Assembly: GCA_030620925.1 (NCBI GenBank)
Contig: JAUXIQ010000134.1
Location: forward strand, 1-6,124
Direction: 5' to 3'
Origin: Nitrospinota bacterium
GTDB taxonomy: Bacteria; JAUXIQ01
Length of the DNA stretch: 6,124 bases
Below are positions 1-5,977 of this stretch, in pieces. The position numbers were made by a program, and so were the translations under genes. The notes beneath the pieces were generated by a model that was not told the DNA's origin, ran no database searches, and saw only the letters and a program-made list of their open reading frames with translations. Each line of letters starts with the position of its first letter. The stretch's first letter is position 1.

Positions 1-595
1 TATCCACCAGCTTATTCCAGTATTCCACGATCTCTTTCAGCCGGTCTTCCACGGCCTTCTGGTTCACCACGCTGACCACCACTTTGGACTCCGATTTGGT
101 TTCGCTCCGGCGCTTCAGCGTGTAATCGATATTTTTCACGAGCGTGGCGAAATCGAGCCCGGCTCGCACTTTCGAGTAGGTCTCCGGGTCGGCCGCATCC
201 ACGCTGACTTCGATGGTGTCCGCTCCGCAAGCCAGGAGGCGATCGGCCTTTTCCGGGGTGAGCAGTGACCCGTTGGTTATCAACCCGATACGCGCCCCCG
301 CCGATTTAGCGTATTCGATCAAGTCTAAAATCTGCGGATGCAAAAGGGGCTCGCCGCCCCCCGAAAGCCGTATAAAAGACTCGTACCGCCCGCACTCATC
401 GGCAAGTTTTTTGAAGATATCCTCCGGCATGAAGGGGGTATTGGCATAATCCTTACGTATCTCGGAATTGGTGTAGGGGCAGTGGGGGCATCTTGCGTTA
501 CAGACGTAAGTAACCGATGCCACCACCATCAGGGGGAACTCTTCCGCTCCTTCTTTGAAGTTGTATTCCTCCGGTATATGTTTAATCTCACTCAA
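1..595 (-). CDS. Radical SAM enzyme, N-terminal part (runs off the left edge)
   Basis: About 198 residues are visible; the C-terminus lies beyond base 1. A CxxxCxxC motif (Cys32, Cys36, Cys39, read CNARCPHC) should bind the [4Fe-4S] cluster that cleaves S-adenosylmethionine. It is followed by the GGEP-type loop SGGGEPLLHP (78-87), the strand motif TNGSLL (107-112) and SVDA (131-134), which fits a radical SAM TIM barrel. I chose the TTG start at 595 because the frame is closed by a stop just upstream, an AAAGGGG Shine-Dalgarno sits 7 bases before it, and the TTG overlaps the acetyltransferase stop by 4 bases (TTGA). The first ATG in this frame (529, residue 23) would remove a charged N-terminal extension and lies close to the cluster motif. 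Substrate is unknown. Whether a SPASM or twitch domain follows cannot be seen. It resembles the other radical SAM gene here in fold motifs but is not a close copy. Confidence 0.9.
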   Translation of the reverse strand, partial: MSEIKHIPEEYNFKEGAEEFPLMVVASVTYVCNARCPHCPYTNSEIRKDYANTPFMPEDIFKKLADECGRYESFIRLSGGGEPLLHPQILDLIEYAKSAGARIGLITNGSLLTPEKADRLLACGADTIEVSVDAADPETYSKVRAGLDFATLVKNIDYTLKRRSETKSESKVVVSVVNQKAVEDRLKEIVEYWNKLVD

Positions 596-1098
596 GTATT
601 TTCCCCTTTACCCGCAGGTTTCAACTTTTTTCCAAACCGAAACCCTTTAAACAATCTATTGTTAAACTCTCTTTCGGCGGTTCCTTCTCTGAGATAACCG
701 TTTTTTTCAAAGGCCCTTTGAGCTATATGATTATCATGAAGAACCCACGCCCAAACACTCGTTAAGCCTTTCTCTAAAGCCACCCTCTCAATTATTTCAA
801 GGAGTCTGGTGCCGAACCCCCTGCCGGGTTCCCTGACGAAAAAGGCGACTTCCCCATGCCTGTTTAAATACAAAATCGTAACCCCGCATAATATATTATC
901 TTCGACTATCCCCCTTATCTCTATATCTGCATTTTTCAACCATTCCCTGGTCTCATCGATTTCTACAGGCGACGTCAGGAGCAGGTCTGCATAACTGTTT
1001 CTTAAATTCACGTATTGAGCGATAAAATCCTCGTCTTTTCCACAAAACCCTTTTAAATCTATTATCTGAATCGCATTCAAACCGGACGTTTCTCTCAT
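592..1098 (-). CDS. GNAT-family N-acetyltransferase
   Basis: A 168-residue protein of normal single-domain GNAT length. The acetyl-CoA pyrophosphate loop (motif A) is seen as REPGRGFGTRLL (89-100), where RGFG is the R/QxxGxG/A-type turn, and motif B as NHIAQRAFEKNGY (123-135), the typical N-x-x-A-x-x-x-Y/F-x-K-x-G-F/Y signature of RimJ/RimL-like enzymes. It probably transfers an acyl group from acyl-CoA to an amine in the cytoplasm. In a glycan locus an amino sugar nucleotide (as with PseH or WecD) is the natural guess, but substrate residues cannot be read. The ATG at 1098 lies 12 bases after the stop of the upstream radical SAM gene, in the same frame, separated by tandem TAA codons. No good Shine-Dalgarno is seen at normal distance (AAGGA is 20 bases away), so reinitiation is possible; TTG at 1080 is a weak alternative start. 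The gene is clearly AT-richer than both radical SAM neighbours. Confidence 0.9.
   Translation of the reverse strand: MRETSGLNAIQIIDLKGFCGKDEDFIAQYVNLRNSYADLLLTSPVEIDETREWLKNADIEIRGIVEDNILCGVTILYLNRHGEVAFFVREPGRGFGTRLLEIIERVALEKGLTSVWAWVLHDNHIAQRAFEKNGYLREGTAEREFNNRLFKGFRFGKKLKPAGKGENT
603..609 (-). promoter_or_regulatory. Ribosome binding site deciding the TTG start at 595
   Basis: On the minus strand this reads AAAGGGG, 7 bases from the TTG at 595. It lies inside the last codons of the acetyltransferase gene, so translation of the two genes is probably coupled. It is the main argument for the TTG over the ATG at 529. Confidence 0.7.
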
Positions 1099-1110
1099 TA
1101 AACTTTTTTA

Positions 1111-2034
1111 TTACTCTGTCCTTAAGAACTGCGCGCTGGCCGCCTGCCAATCCTTACACTGTGCGCAGAAAGGAGGCAGCTCATCGTAATTTCCACTCAG
1201 GTGAAGCTGGCGAATCGACTCGAGCTGACCCTGCCATACCTCTCGCACGGATTGATGGTTCAGGTCTCCCGCCACGTACTTTGCGTCGAAATCGACGGCG
1301 CAGAGCACCGCTCGCCCGTCCCAGCAGATGTTCATGGTGCGTAAGGCCCAGTAGCAGGGATGGCGGTCTTCAGAGGTCAGGTTCTTCGCCTCAACCGTAT
1401 TGGCCCAGCTAACCATGGGCCTTATCTTGACCGTGGCGCCTCGTTCCGCCCAGTATTTCGTGAACGCCTCGATCTCATGCGCGTTCTCCTCCATCTCCAC
1501 GAACTGCACGAAGACCTTCGGCTTGTCCACGCCCATCTCTTTTTCCAGTCGGAGCAACCGGTTGACGTTCCCCACAACTTTTTCGTAATCGCCCTTGACT
1601 CTTATCTTGGCGTATGTCTCTGGCGAAAAGGAGTCTATGCCCACGTAAATGGCATCGAGTCCCGACTCGATGAGGCTGCGGCAGGCATCTTCGTCCAGGA
1701 GGTTGGCGTTGCTGTTAATCACCACGTCAGTCAGGCCCTTCTTCTTGGCGTAATGGATCATCCAGTAGAGCTTGTAGCGCAGTATAAGCGCCTCGCCGAA
1801 AAAGACCATCCAGACACGGATGTCTTTATCCACCTCGACGATCTCGTCCACGATTTTTCTGAGGAGCATCATGTCCATGATGCCCTTCTTGCGGGCCATC
1901 ACCTGGTGGCCGCACATAGAGCAGGCGAGGTTGCAATAGTTGGTGGTATCCAAAAGGACCACGGACGGAAAATCGCCTGAGTCGGATAACCGCATGGCTT
2001 CCTTATTATTATCGACAACTTTTTGTATCTTCAT
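1111..2034 (-). CDS. Radical SAM enzyme with C-terminal twitch/SPASM-like auxiliary cluster domain
   Basis: A complete 307-residue protein. Cys34, Cys38 and Cys41 (CNLACSMC) form the CxxxCxxC site for the SAM-cleaving [4Fe-4S] cluster. The C-terminal part has Cys227, then G240-x4-Cys245, then Cys290-x2-Cys293. This fits CX9-15GX4C-gap-CX2C, the ligand set for one auxiliary Fe-S cluster (twitch domain). The extra CX5CX3C and last Cys of a full SPASM domain are missing because the protein ends at 307; Cys237 is an additional cysteine. The usual GGEPLLHP loop is changed to FFGEALILRY (78-87), with Pro replaced by Ala. Twitch and SPASM enzymes include peptide-modifying maturases and BtrN-type alcohol dehydrogenases; in this setting a sugar substrate is my inference. 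The ATG start has GAGGTG 10 bases upstream. It stands directly after the flippase gene and before the GNAT gene. Confidence 0.92.
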   Translation of the reverse strand: MKIQKVVDNNKEAMRLSDSGDFPSVVLLDTTNYCNLACSMCGHQVMARKKGIMDMMLLRKIVDEIVEVDKDIRVWMVFFGEALILRYKLYWMIHYAKKKGLTDVVINSNANLLDEDACRSLIESGLDAIYVGIDSFSPETYAKIRVKGDYEKVVGNVNRLLRLEKEMGVDKPKVFVQFVEMEENAHEIEAFTKYWAERGATVKIRPMVSWANTVEAKNLTSEDRHPCYWALRTMNICWDGRAVLCAVDFDAKYVAGDLNHQSVREVWQGQLESIRQLHLSGNYDELPPFCAQCKDWQAASAQFLRTE

Positions 2035-2044
2035 CGCGTTTTAA

Positions 2045-2050
2045 CACCTC
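2045..2050 (-). promoter_or_regulatory. Ribosome binding site of the radical SAM/twitch gene
   Basis: The minus strand reads GAGGTG, 10 bases before the ATG at 2034. It lies in the 94-base gap after the flippase gene and supports independent initiation rather than coupling to the flippase stop. Confidence 0.6.
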
Positions 2051-2128
2051 GATCAAAATTTAAGAGATGAGAAAACATCCGTTCATTGTAGAGACTCTAA
2101 GTTCAAAGCCGACAACGGTTGCAGCGGC

Positions 2129-3451
2129 TCATGCTACTATCGCCGCCTCGTCCTTTTTCAAAACATACCTGCGCCATGCCGATTTATACAGCTCGAAATC
2201 CGACCGCTGCGGAATAAAAGCATGCCAGAATCGTTTATCGACGAAAATGAAATATACGATGCAGATTTGTATGAAGCCCGCTGCGTAAGTCAAAGACTTG
2301 GCCCAGGCCGCCCCCACCAGTCCATACCTGGGAATCAGATAAATATTGAGCAAAAAGTTTACGACCAACATCATTAACGCCAGTGCGCTCAACTGCCAGA
2401 ACCACCCCTTCCTGACCCATAAGGGGGACATGAGCTGAGCGAAAGTGGACATGCCGGTGCCCACCAACATAATCTTGAGGGGAAGGACGGCGGGCAGGAA
2501 AGCTCCGCCCGCGTATATGAGTACTATCTGTTTTGCTAAAACCACCGTCAAAACGGTGGCGCCGACGATGAGCATGAAGGCGTTCCTGCACACCACGCTG
2601 TTTACATGCTCCGCCTCCTTCATCTCTTTTTTGGAGACCTCCGGGTAGAGCACGGTGCTTACGGCCTGCGACAGAAGAAACATCATCCGGCTGGCGGCGA
2701 TGGCAACGGCGATATAGCCCACCTGCTTCGACGAAAGGAAGTAATTGACCATGGCTATTTCCATATATCCGTAAAGGAACGTGGAAATACTGCTGATATG
2801 CAGCTTTGAGCCGCCGAAAACCAGCTTCTTTAAAAGCTCCCTATCCACCTTCCATTTTCCGGGTGCAATCTTTTTCGTGTAACTGAGACCGACGAACGCC
2901 CCGAATCCGAAACCTATGACGGCCGCTAAAAGTGCCCCCATCACCCCGTAACGCCAGAGGATGACCAGCAGCACCACGATCAACAGCTTGGCCAGGCCGC
3001 TGAACAGGTTCACCAGGTTGAATTGAAAAATTTTCTGGACGCCCTGCAGGATGGACCTGAAATAGTGCATTATGAGCGCCAGGGGAATAGTGGCAAACGC
3101 AAGATATAAAAATTGAGAAGGAACCCCCTTATAAAGAGTATCGCTGAAGAAAGGAAGCGTGGCCAGAAACAGGGCATACAACAGGGCGCTGATAACCAGT
3201 GAAAGAAAGAGCGAGTTGCCCGCAAATCTCTCCAGAGCGTATTCTTTCTTGCCCACGTAGTGGATGTTCATCATGTTAATCGACAGGTGCCCTATGGTGA
3301 AAAACGCCATGGGATAAAATATTGCGACGGCAAGTATCCCCTTGCCCGCGGGCCCCAGGGTGCGGGCGGTTATAACTCCCCAGACCACCTCGGCCAATAA
3401 GACCAGGAGCAGGGAAAAGAAAGTAATGCTACTGTCCTTGACTATAGACAA
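2129..3451 (-). CDS. Polysaccharide/oligosaccharide flippase (MOP superfamily, PST/Wzx type)
   Basis: A 440-residue, strongly hydrophobic protein with about 12 predicted membrane helices (roughly 9-31, 39-60, 80-102, 113-130, 148-166, 169-190, 215-236, 243-265, 290-312, 320-345, 352-373, 378-403). Length and topology fit Wzx/RfbX-like flippases that move undecaprenyl-linked glycan units across the inner membrane. Family features seen include the N-terminal TARTLGPAGKG (28-38) after helix 1 and LIPRYGLVGAAWA (372-384) between the last helices, much like the LIPRYGIVGAA stretch common in this family. The tail (404-440) is basic and cytoplasmic. The start is TTG at 3451, with GGGAG 8 bases upstream; no ATG is available before an in-frame upstream stop. 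It sits 58 bases after the methyltransferase gene. It could also be called a MurJ-like or teichoic-acid exporter, but the sugar-gene context favours a glycan flippase. Its exact substrate is unknown. Confidence 0.92.
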   Translation of the reverse strand: MSIVKDSSITFFSLLLVLLAEVVWGVITARTLGPAGKGILAVAIFYPMAFFTIGHLSINMMNIHYVGKKEYALERFAGNSLFLSLVISALLYALFLATLPFFSDTLYKGVPSQFLYLAFATIPLALIMHYFRSILQGVQKIFQFNLVNLFSGLAKLLIVVLLVILWRYGVMGALLAAVIGFGFGAFVGLSYTKKIAPGKWKVDRELLKKLVFGGSKLHISSISTFLYGYMEIAMVNYFLSSKQVGYIAVAIAASRMMFLLSQAVSTVLYPEVSKKEMKEAEHVNSVVCRNAFMLIVGATVLTVVLAKQIVLIYAGGAFLPAVLPLKIMLVGTGMSTFAQLMSPLWVRKGWFWQLSALALMMLVVNFLLNIYLIPRYGLVGAAWAKSLTYAAGFIQICIVYFIFVDKRFWHAFIPQRSDFELYKSAWRRYVLKKDEAAIVA

Positions 3452-3459
3452 ATTGAAAA

Positions 3460-3464
3460 CTCCC
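3460..3464 (-). promoter_or_regulatory. Ribosome binding site deciding the flippase TTG start
   Basis: GGGAG on the minus strand, 8 bases before TTG at 3451. It is the only good Shine-Dalgarno in the 58-base gap and supports the non-ATG start. Confidence 0.65.
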
Positions 3465-3509
3465 GCCGGGTCGTAATCTCTAAAAACATTTCAACAAAAT
3501 TGTGAATTA

Positions 3510-4190
3510 CTATTCCTTGATTCCTACGAAGTAGACTGCATCGGCAAATTCACCCATATTCTTGTTTCTGATGACAATATCCAGATATTTCAGAGGAAAA
3601 ACTATGAAATTAATTATCAGCCCCACCAAGCTCCGCGCCCGCCCACTGAAAAATGAGGATATATAGCTGCTTATGAAGACGGTTACGAATGAAAACGGGC
3701 CCGCGCTCACACCGCTCTTTATCTCTTTAAAATCAGAAAAAAGTGTTCTCAGCCCTTCCACCGTGAACCTGTAGTAATCGTGCTGCGTATGCCCTACCTG
3801 CAGGAAAGGAACGTTTACGCAGACGTGGCCTCCTCTTTTCAATACCCTGCCAATCTCAGACGCCACGACCCAGGGTCTGGGGACATGCTCCAGTACGGCA
3901 TTGCAGAAGATGCATTCAAAAGACTCCTCTGCAAAAGGCATATCATGGGCATCTCCTACCACGTCAGGAGAATTTGATTCATCGATGTCTAAATTCAACA
4001 TATCTACTTCAATATACTGGTCAAAGAGTCCCGGCCCGGAACCTAAATTAAGCACCAGTGAGCTGTCTTTATATTCATTAACGGTGTCAAAAATGCTCTT
4101 ATCCCTCCAGCGAACTGCCAGGGTATAGGAATAAGTTAATACCCGATAACCTGTTTTTTCTAAAACGTCCATGATCCTGTTAATTTTCAT
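3510..4190 (-). CDS. Class I SAM-dependent methyltransferase (Methyltransf_11 type)
   Basis: A 226-residue protein. The SAM-binding motif I is VLNLGSGPG (46-54), followed by acidic residues at the end of the next strand (NLDID, 67-71), the GDAHDMPF loop (79-86) that normally contacts the adenine, and NAVLEHV (97-103). HDYYRFTVEGLRTLF (137-151) is typical of methyltransferases found in cell-surface polysaccharide loci. Two hydrophobic stretches (about 166-180 and 188-205) suggest it may sit at the membrane, perhaps acting on a lipid-linked glycan. I start it at the ATG at 4190, four bases after the gmhA stop and with AAGG 9 bases upstream. A longer reading from ATG 4235 would overlap gmhA by 41 bases and add a poor, basic N-terminus. 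The acceptor is unknown; O-methylation of a sugar is the likeliest reaction. Parts of the gene are noticeably AT-rich. Confidence 0.88.
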   Translation of the reverse strand: MKINRIMDVLEKTGYRVLTYSYTLAVRWRDKSIFDTVNEYKDSSLVLNLGSGPGLFDQYIEVDMLNLDIDESNSPDVVGDAHDMPFAEESFECIFCNAVLEHVPRPWVVASEIGRVLKRGGHVCVNVPFLQVGHTQHDYYRFTVEGLRTLFSDFKEIKSGVSAGPFSFVTVFISSYISSFFSGRARSLVGLIINFIVFPLKYLDIVIRNKNMGEFADAVYFVGIKE

Positions 4191-4194
4191 CCAT

Positions 4195-4824
4195 TCACGC
4201 CTTTTCACCGAACAACTCCCTCTCCACAAGCTCACATACTATATGCCCCACCATGATATGGCATTCTTGTATCCTCGCAGTATCCTCAGAGGGCACGCAA
4301 AGGCATCGATCGACAAGCTTCTTTATTTTTCCACCCGATTCCCCGGTGAGGGCGATGGTCAACATTTCTTTATGTTTGGCGCTCCTCAATCCCTCTATTA
4401 TGTTTTTGGAATTGCCACTGGTGGAAAGACCGACAGCTATGTCCCCTTTTCTCCCGTTGGCTTCGATCTGCCTTGCGAAAACCTTGTCAAAGGAATAATC
4501 GTTACTGATGGCGGTTAACGCGGAGGTATTCACGTTAAGGGCTTCCGCGGGCAACGCACTCCTATCCATGTAGAACCTGCCCGAAAGCTCAGCCGCTATA
4601 TGCTGGGCGTCCGCCGCACTGCCCCCGTTGCCGAAAAGATAAATCTTGCCATTGTTCCGATAGGCGTTAATTATCAAATGTGCTATTTCCTCAATCATCT
4701 TGATGCGTTCCAACAGGCCTTTTTTGACCTCTATACTTTCCTCGATCCTGGAGCGTATCGAACCCGTAAAACGGCTGCCCGATTCGTGGGAAGATTGCTT
4801 TTGCGTAATCCGAGACTGCTTCAT
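4195..4824 (-). CDS. gmhA: Phosphoheptose isomerase (sedoheptulose-7-phosphate isomerase), SIS domain
   Basis: A 209-residue SIS-domain protein that should convert sedoheptulose 7-phosphate to D-glycero-D-manno-heptose 7-phosphate, the first step to ADP- or GDP-heptose, in the cytoplasm. Seen: the phosphate-binding FGNGGSAADAQHIAAEL (64-80), STSGNSKN (134-141), LTGESGGK (159-166) and TARIQECH (182-189). The four zinc ligands known for GmhA (His, Glu, Gln, His) are matched by His75, Glu79, Gln186 and His194 with the same spacing as I recall for the characterised enzymes. This supports GmhA over DiaA-like SIS relatives. The first 20 or so residues are a polar, Ser/Gln-rich extension relative to the ~192-residue E. 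coli protein. The ATG start at 4824 has AGAGGG 8 bases upstream. The gene lies 112 bases after the epimerase and is followed within 4 bases by the methyltransferase gene. No heptose kinase, phosphatase or nucleotidyltransferase is in the window. Confidence 0.93.
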   Translation of the reverse strand: MKQSRITQKQSSHESGSRFTGSIRSRIEESIEVKKGLLERIKMIEEIAHLIINAYRNNGKIYLFGNGGSAADAQHIAAELSGRFYMDRSALPAEALNVNTSALTAISNDYSFDKVFARQIEANGRKGDIAVGLSTSGNSKNIIEGLRSAKHKEMLTIALTGESGGKIKKLVDRCLCVPSEDTARIQECHIMVGHIVCELVERELFGEKA

Positions 4825-4832
4825 GGTAATAT

Positions 4833-4838
4833 CCCTCT
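4833..4838 (-). promoter_or_regulatory. Ribosome binding site of gmhA
   Basis: AGAGGG on the minus strand, 8 bases before the ATG at 4824. It fixes the start that gives GmhA its N-terminal extension, since no other in-frame Met occurs before residue 43. An 8-base palindrome, CTACGTAG (4837-4844), touches its upstream side; whether this matters is unknown. Confidence 0.65.
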
Positions 4839-4936
4839 ACGTAGGTTACATCGAGATGTTTATCTTGCGGAGGGCATTTAAACTGCGAGAGACTATTGCG
4901 CCGTTAGAGACCGGCCTCGGAGTCGGGCCAGGTCGC

Positions 4937-5893
4937 TTACATGCTCCTGCGGAAATAATCAAAGGTTCTTGACAGGCCTTCACTGAAGTCTACTTTCACC
5001 TCGTAGCCGATCTGCGCCCTCGCTCTGGATATATCCGCCACGCTGCATCTGATGTCTCCAGGCCTGGCCTCGGTATACTCTCTGGCTAGCTCTCTTCCCA
5101 AAACGGCTTCCAGATGCACCACTAAATCATCGATGGTTATGCGTGCTCCGCATGCAACGTTGAACACCTCTCCCCCGATACCCTTTATATCGGCAACCGA
5201 TATATTTGCCTGAACCACATTGTCCACGTAGGTGAAATCGCGGCTCTGTTCACCGTCCCCATGTATTTCGAGGGGCTCCCCCTTCAGGGCCTGCCCGATG
5301 AATTTCGGAATGACCGCAGCGTATCGGGACTGCGGGTCCTGACTGGGGCCGAATACGTTGAAATAGCGCAGGCTGACGGTCTCCAGACCATACTCTTCTG
5401 CGAATACCTTGCAATACTGCTCGCCGGCCAGCTTTGAGATGGCATAGGGAGAAGCCGGGAGGAGAGCCTGTGTCTCAATCTTAGGTGCATCGCCTGAATT
5501 ACCGTATATAGACGACGAAGAGGCATAGACCAGCCGATTTACTCCGGCATTGCGTGCCGCTAAAAGCAGGTTTAAAGTTCCTCTTATATTAACATCGTTG
5601 GTATAGGTAGGGTCTTCTAGGGACCTGGGCACAGACCCTATGGCCGCCAGATGGAAAACAAGTTGAGCATCCCGGCAAGCCTCCAGGCAGTTTTCCTCAT
5701 CCAGCAGGTCGCCCTCTATCAGCTCCACCAGCCCTTTGCCTACCACGTCCCCCAGGTCCGGGAAGACCAGGTTCTCCTTCCTGCCCGTGCTGAAGTTATC
5801 CAGCACCCGCACCCTGCGGCCCTGCTCGACCAGCGCCTCCACTAAATTAGAGCCTATGAATCCGGCTCCTCCGGTAATAAGATATATGCTCAT
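4937..5893 (-). CDS. NAD-dependent nucleotide-sugar epimerase (GalE/WbpP-type extended SDR)
   Basis: A 318-residue extended short-chain dehydrogenase/reductase, the usual length for UDP-hexose 4-epimerases. The N-terminal GGAGFIGS (8-15) binds the NAD pyrophosphate, with Asp32 at the end of the second strand contacting the adenosine ribose. The catalytic set is the SSSS stretch (125-128) with Tyr150-x3-Lys154 (YAISK). SVPRSLEDP (87-95) and RYFNVFGPSQDP (176-187) resemble UDP-GlcNAc 4-epimerases such as WbpP. At the position of human GALE Cys307 and WbpP Ser306, in the stretch GDIRCSVAD, my alignment places Ser284, a small residue compatible with N-acetylated substrates. The ATG at 5893 has AAGG 8 bases upstream and begins right at the Rossmann strand. 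The frame stays open upstream to ATG 6022, but that 43-residue extension looks non-coding. Related dehydratases or decarboxylases are possible but less likely. It is the first gene of the visible operon. Confidence 0.9.
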   Translation of the reverse strand: MSIYLITGGAGFIGSNLVEALVEQGRRVRVLDNFSTGRKENLVFPDLGDVVGKGLVELIEGDLLDEENCLEACRDAQLVFHLAAIGSVPRSLEDPTYTNDVNIRGTLNLLLAARNAGVNRLVYASSSSIYGNSGDAPKIETQALLPASPYAISKLAGEQYCKVFAEEYGLETVSLRYFNVFGPSQDPQSRYAAVIPKFIGQALKGEPLEIHGDGEQSRDFTYVDNVVQANISVADIKGIGGEVFNVACGARITIDDLVVHLEAVLGRELAREYTEARPGDIRCSVADISRARAQIGYEVKVDFSEGLSRTFDYFRRSM

Positions 5894-5901
5894 TACTCTA
5901 A

Positions 5902-5905
5902 CCTT
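5902..5905 (-). promoter_or_regulatory. Ribosome binding site deciding the epimerase start
   Basis: AAGG on the minus strand, 8 bases before the ATG at 5893. It supports this start over the longer open frame from 6022. Confidence 0.5.
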
Positions 5906-5977
5906 AGCTAAAATCCGCCCTTTAGTATTAGTACCGTTTCCTTGAACCGGGCCGTGCGGGAAATTATCTCTTCTTAT

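Noticed and set aside
1360-1980. Long open frame (206 codons) on the plus strand inside the radical SAM/twitch gene
   Set aside because: It is antisense to a gene with clear catalytic motifs, shows no recognisable domain, and long antisense frames are expected opposite GC-rich genes.
2085-2115. Possible internal promoter before the radical SAM genes: TTGTCG (2110-2115) and TACAAT (2085-2090), with a dyad TAGAGACTCTA at 2089-2099
   Set aside because: The -10 is good but the spacer is 19 bases and the -35 is poor. It remains a weak possibility for a sub-operon start in the 94-base gap.
2067-2288. Small plus-strand frame covering the flippase 3' end and the gap after it
   Set aside because: No Shine-Dalgarno, no recognisable family, and most of it overlaps the flippase C-terminal coding sequence.
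4191-4235. Longer methyltransferase start at ATG 4235
   Set aside because: It would overlap gmhA by 41 bases. The ATG at 4190 follows the gmhA stop by 4 bases with a suitable Shine-Dalgarno, and the extra residues are basic and not family-like.
4825-4936. Terminator or promoter in the 112-base gap between the epimerase and gmhA
   Set aside because: Only a 4-base GGCC stem and the 8-base palindrome CTACGTAG are present. There is no stem followed by a T-run and no clear -35/-10 pair.
5915-5935. ops/JUMPstart-like element in the leader (GGGCGGATTTTAGC on the minus strand)
   Set aside because: Only the GGCGG part matches the ops core; the conserved TAGC directly after it is displaced, so the similarity is too weak.
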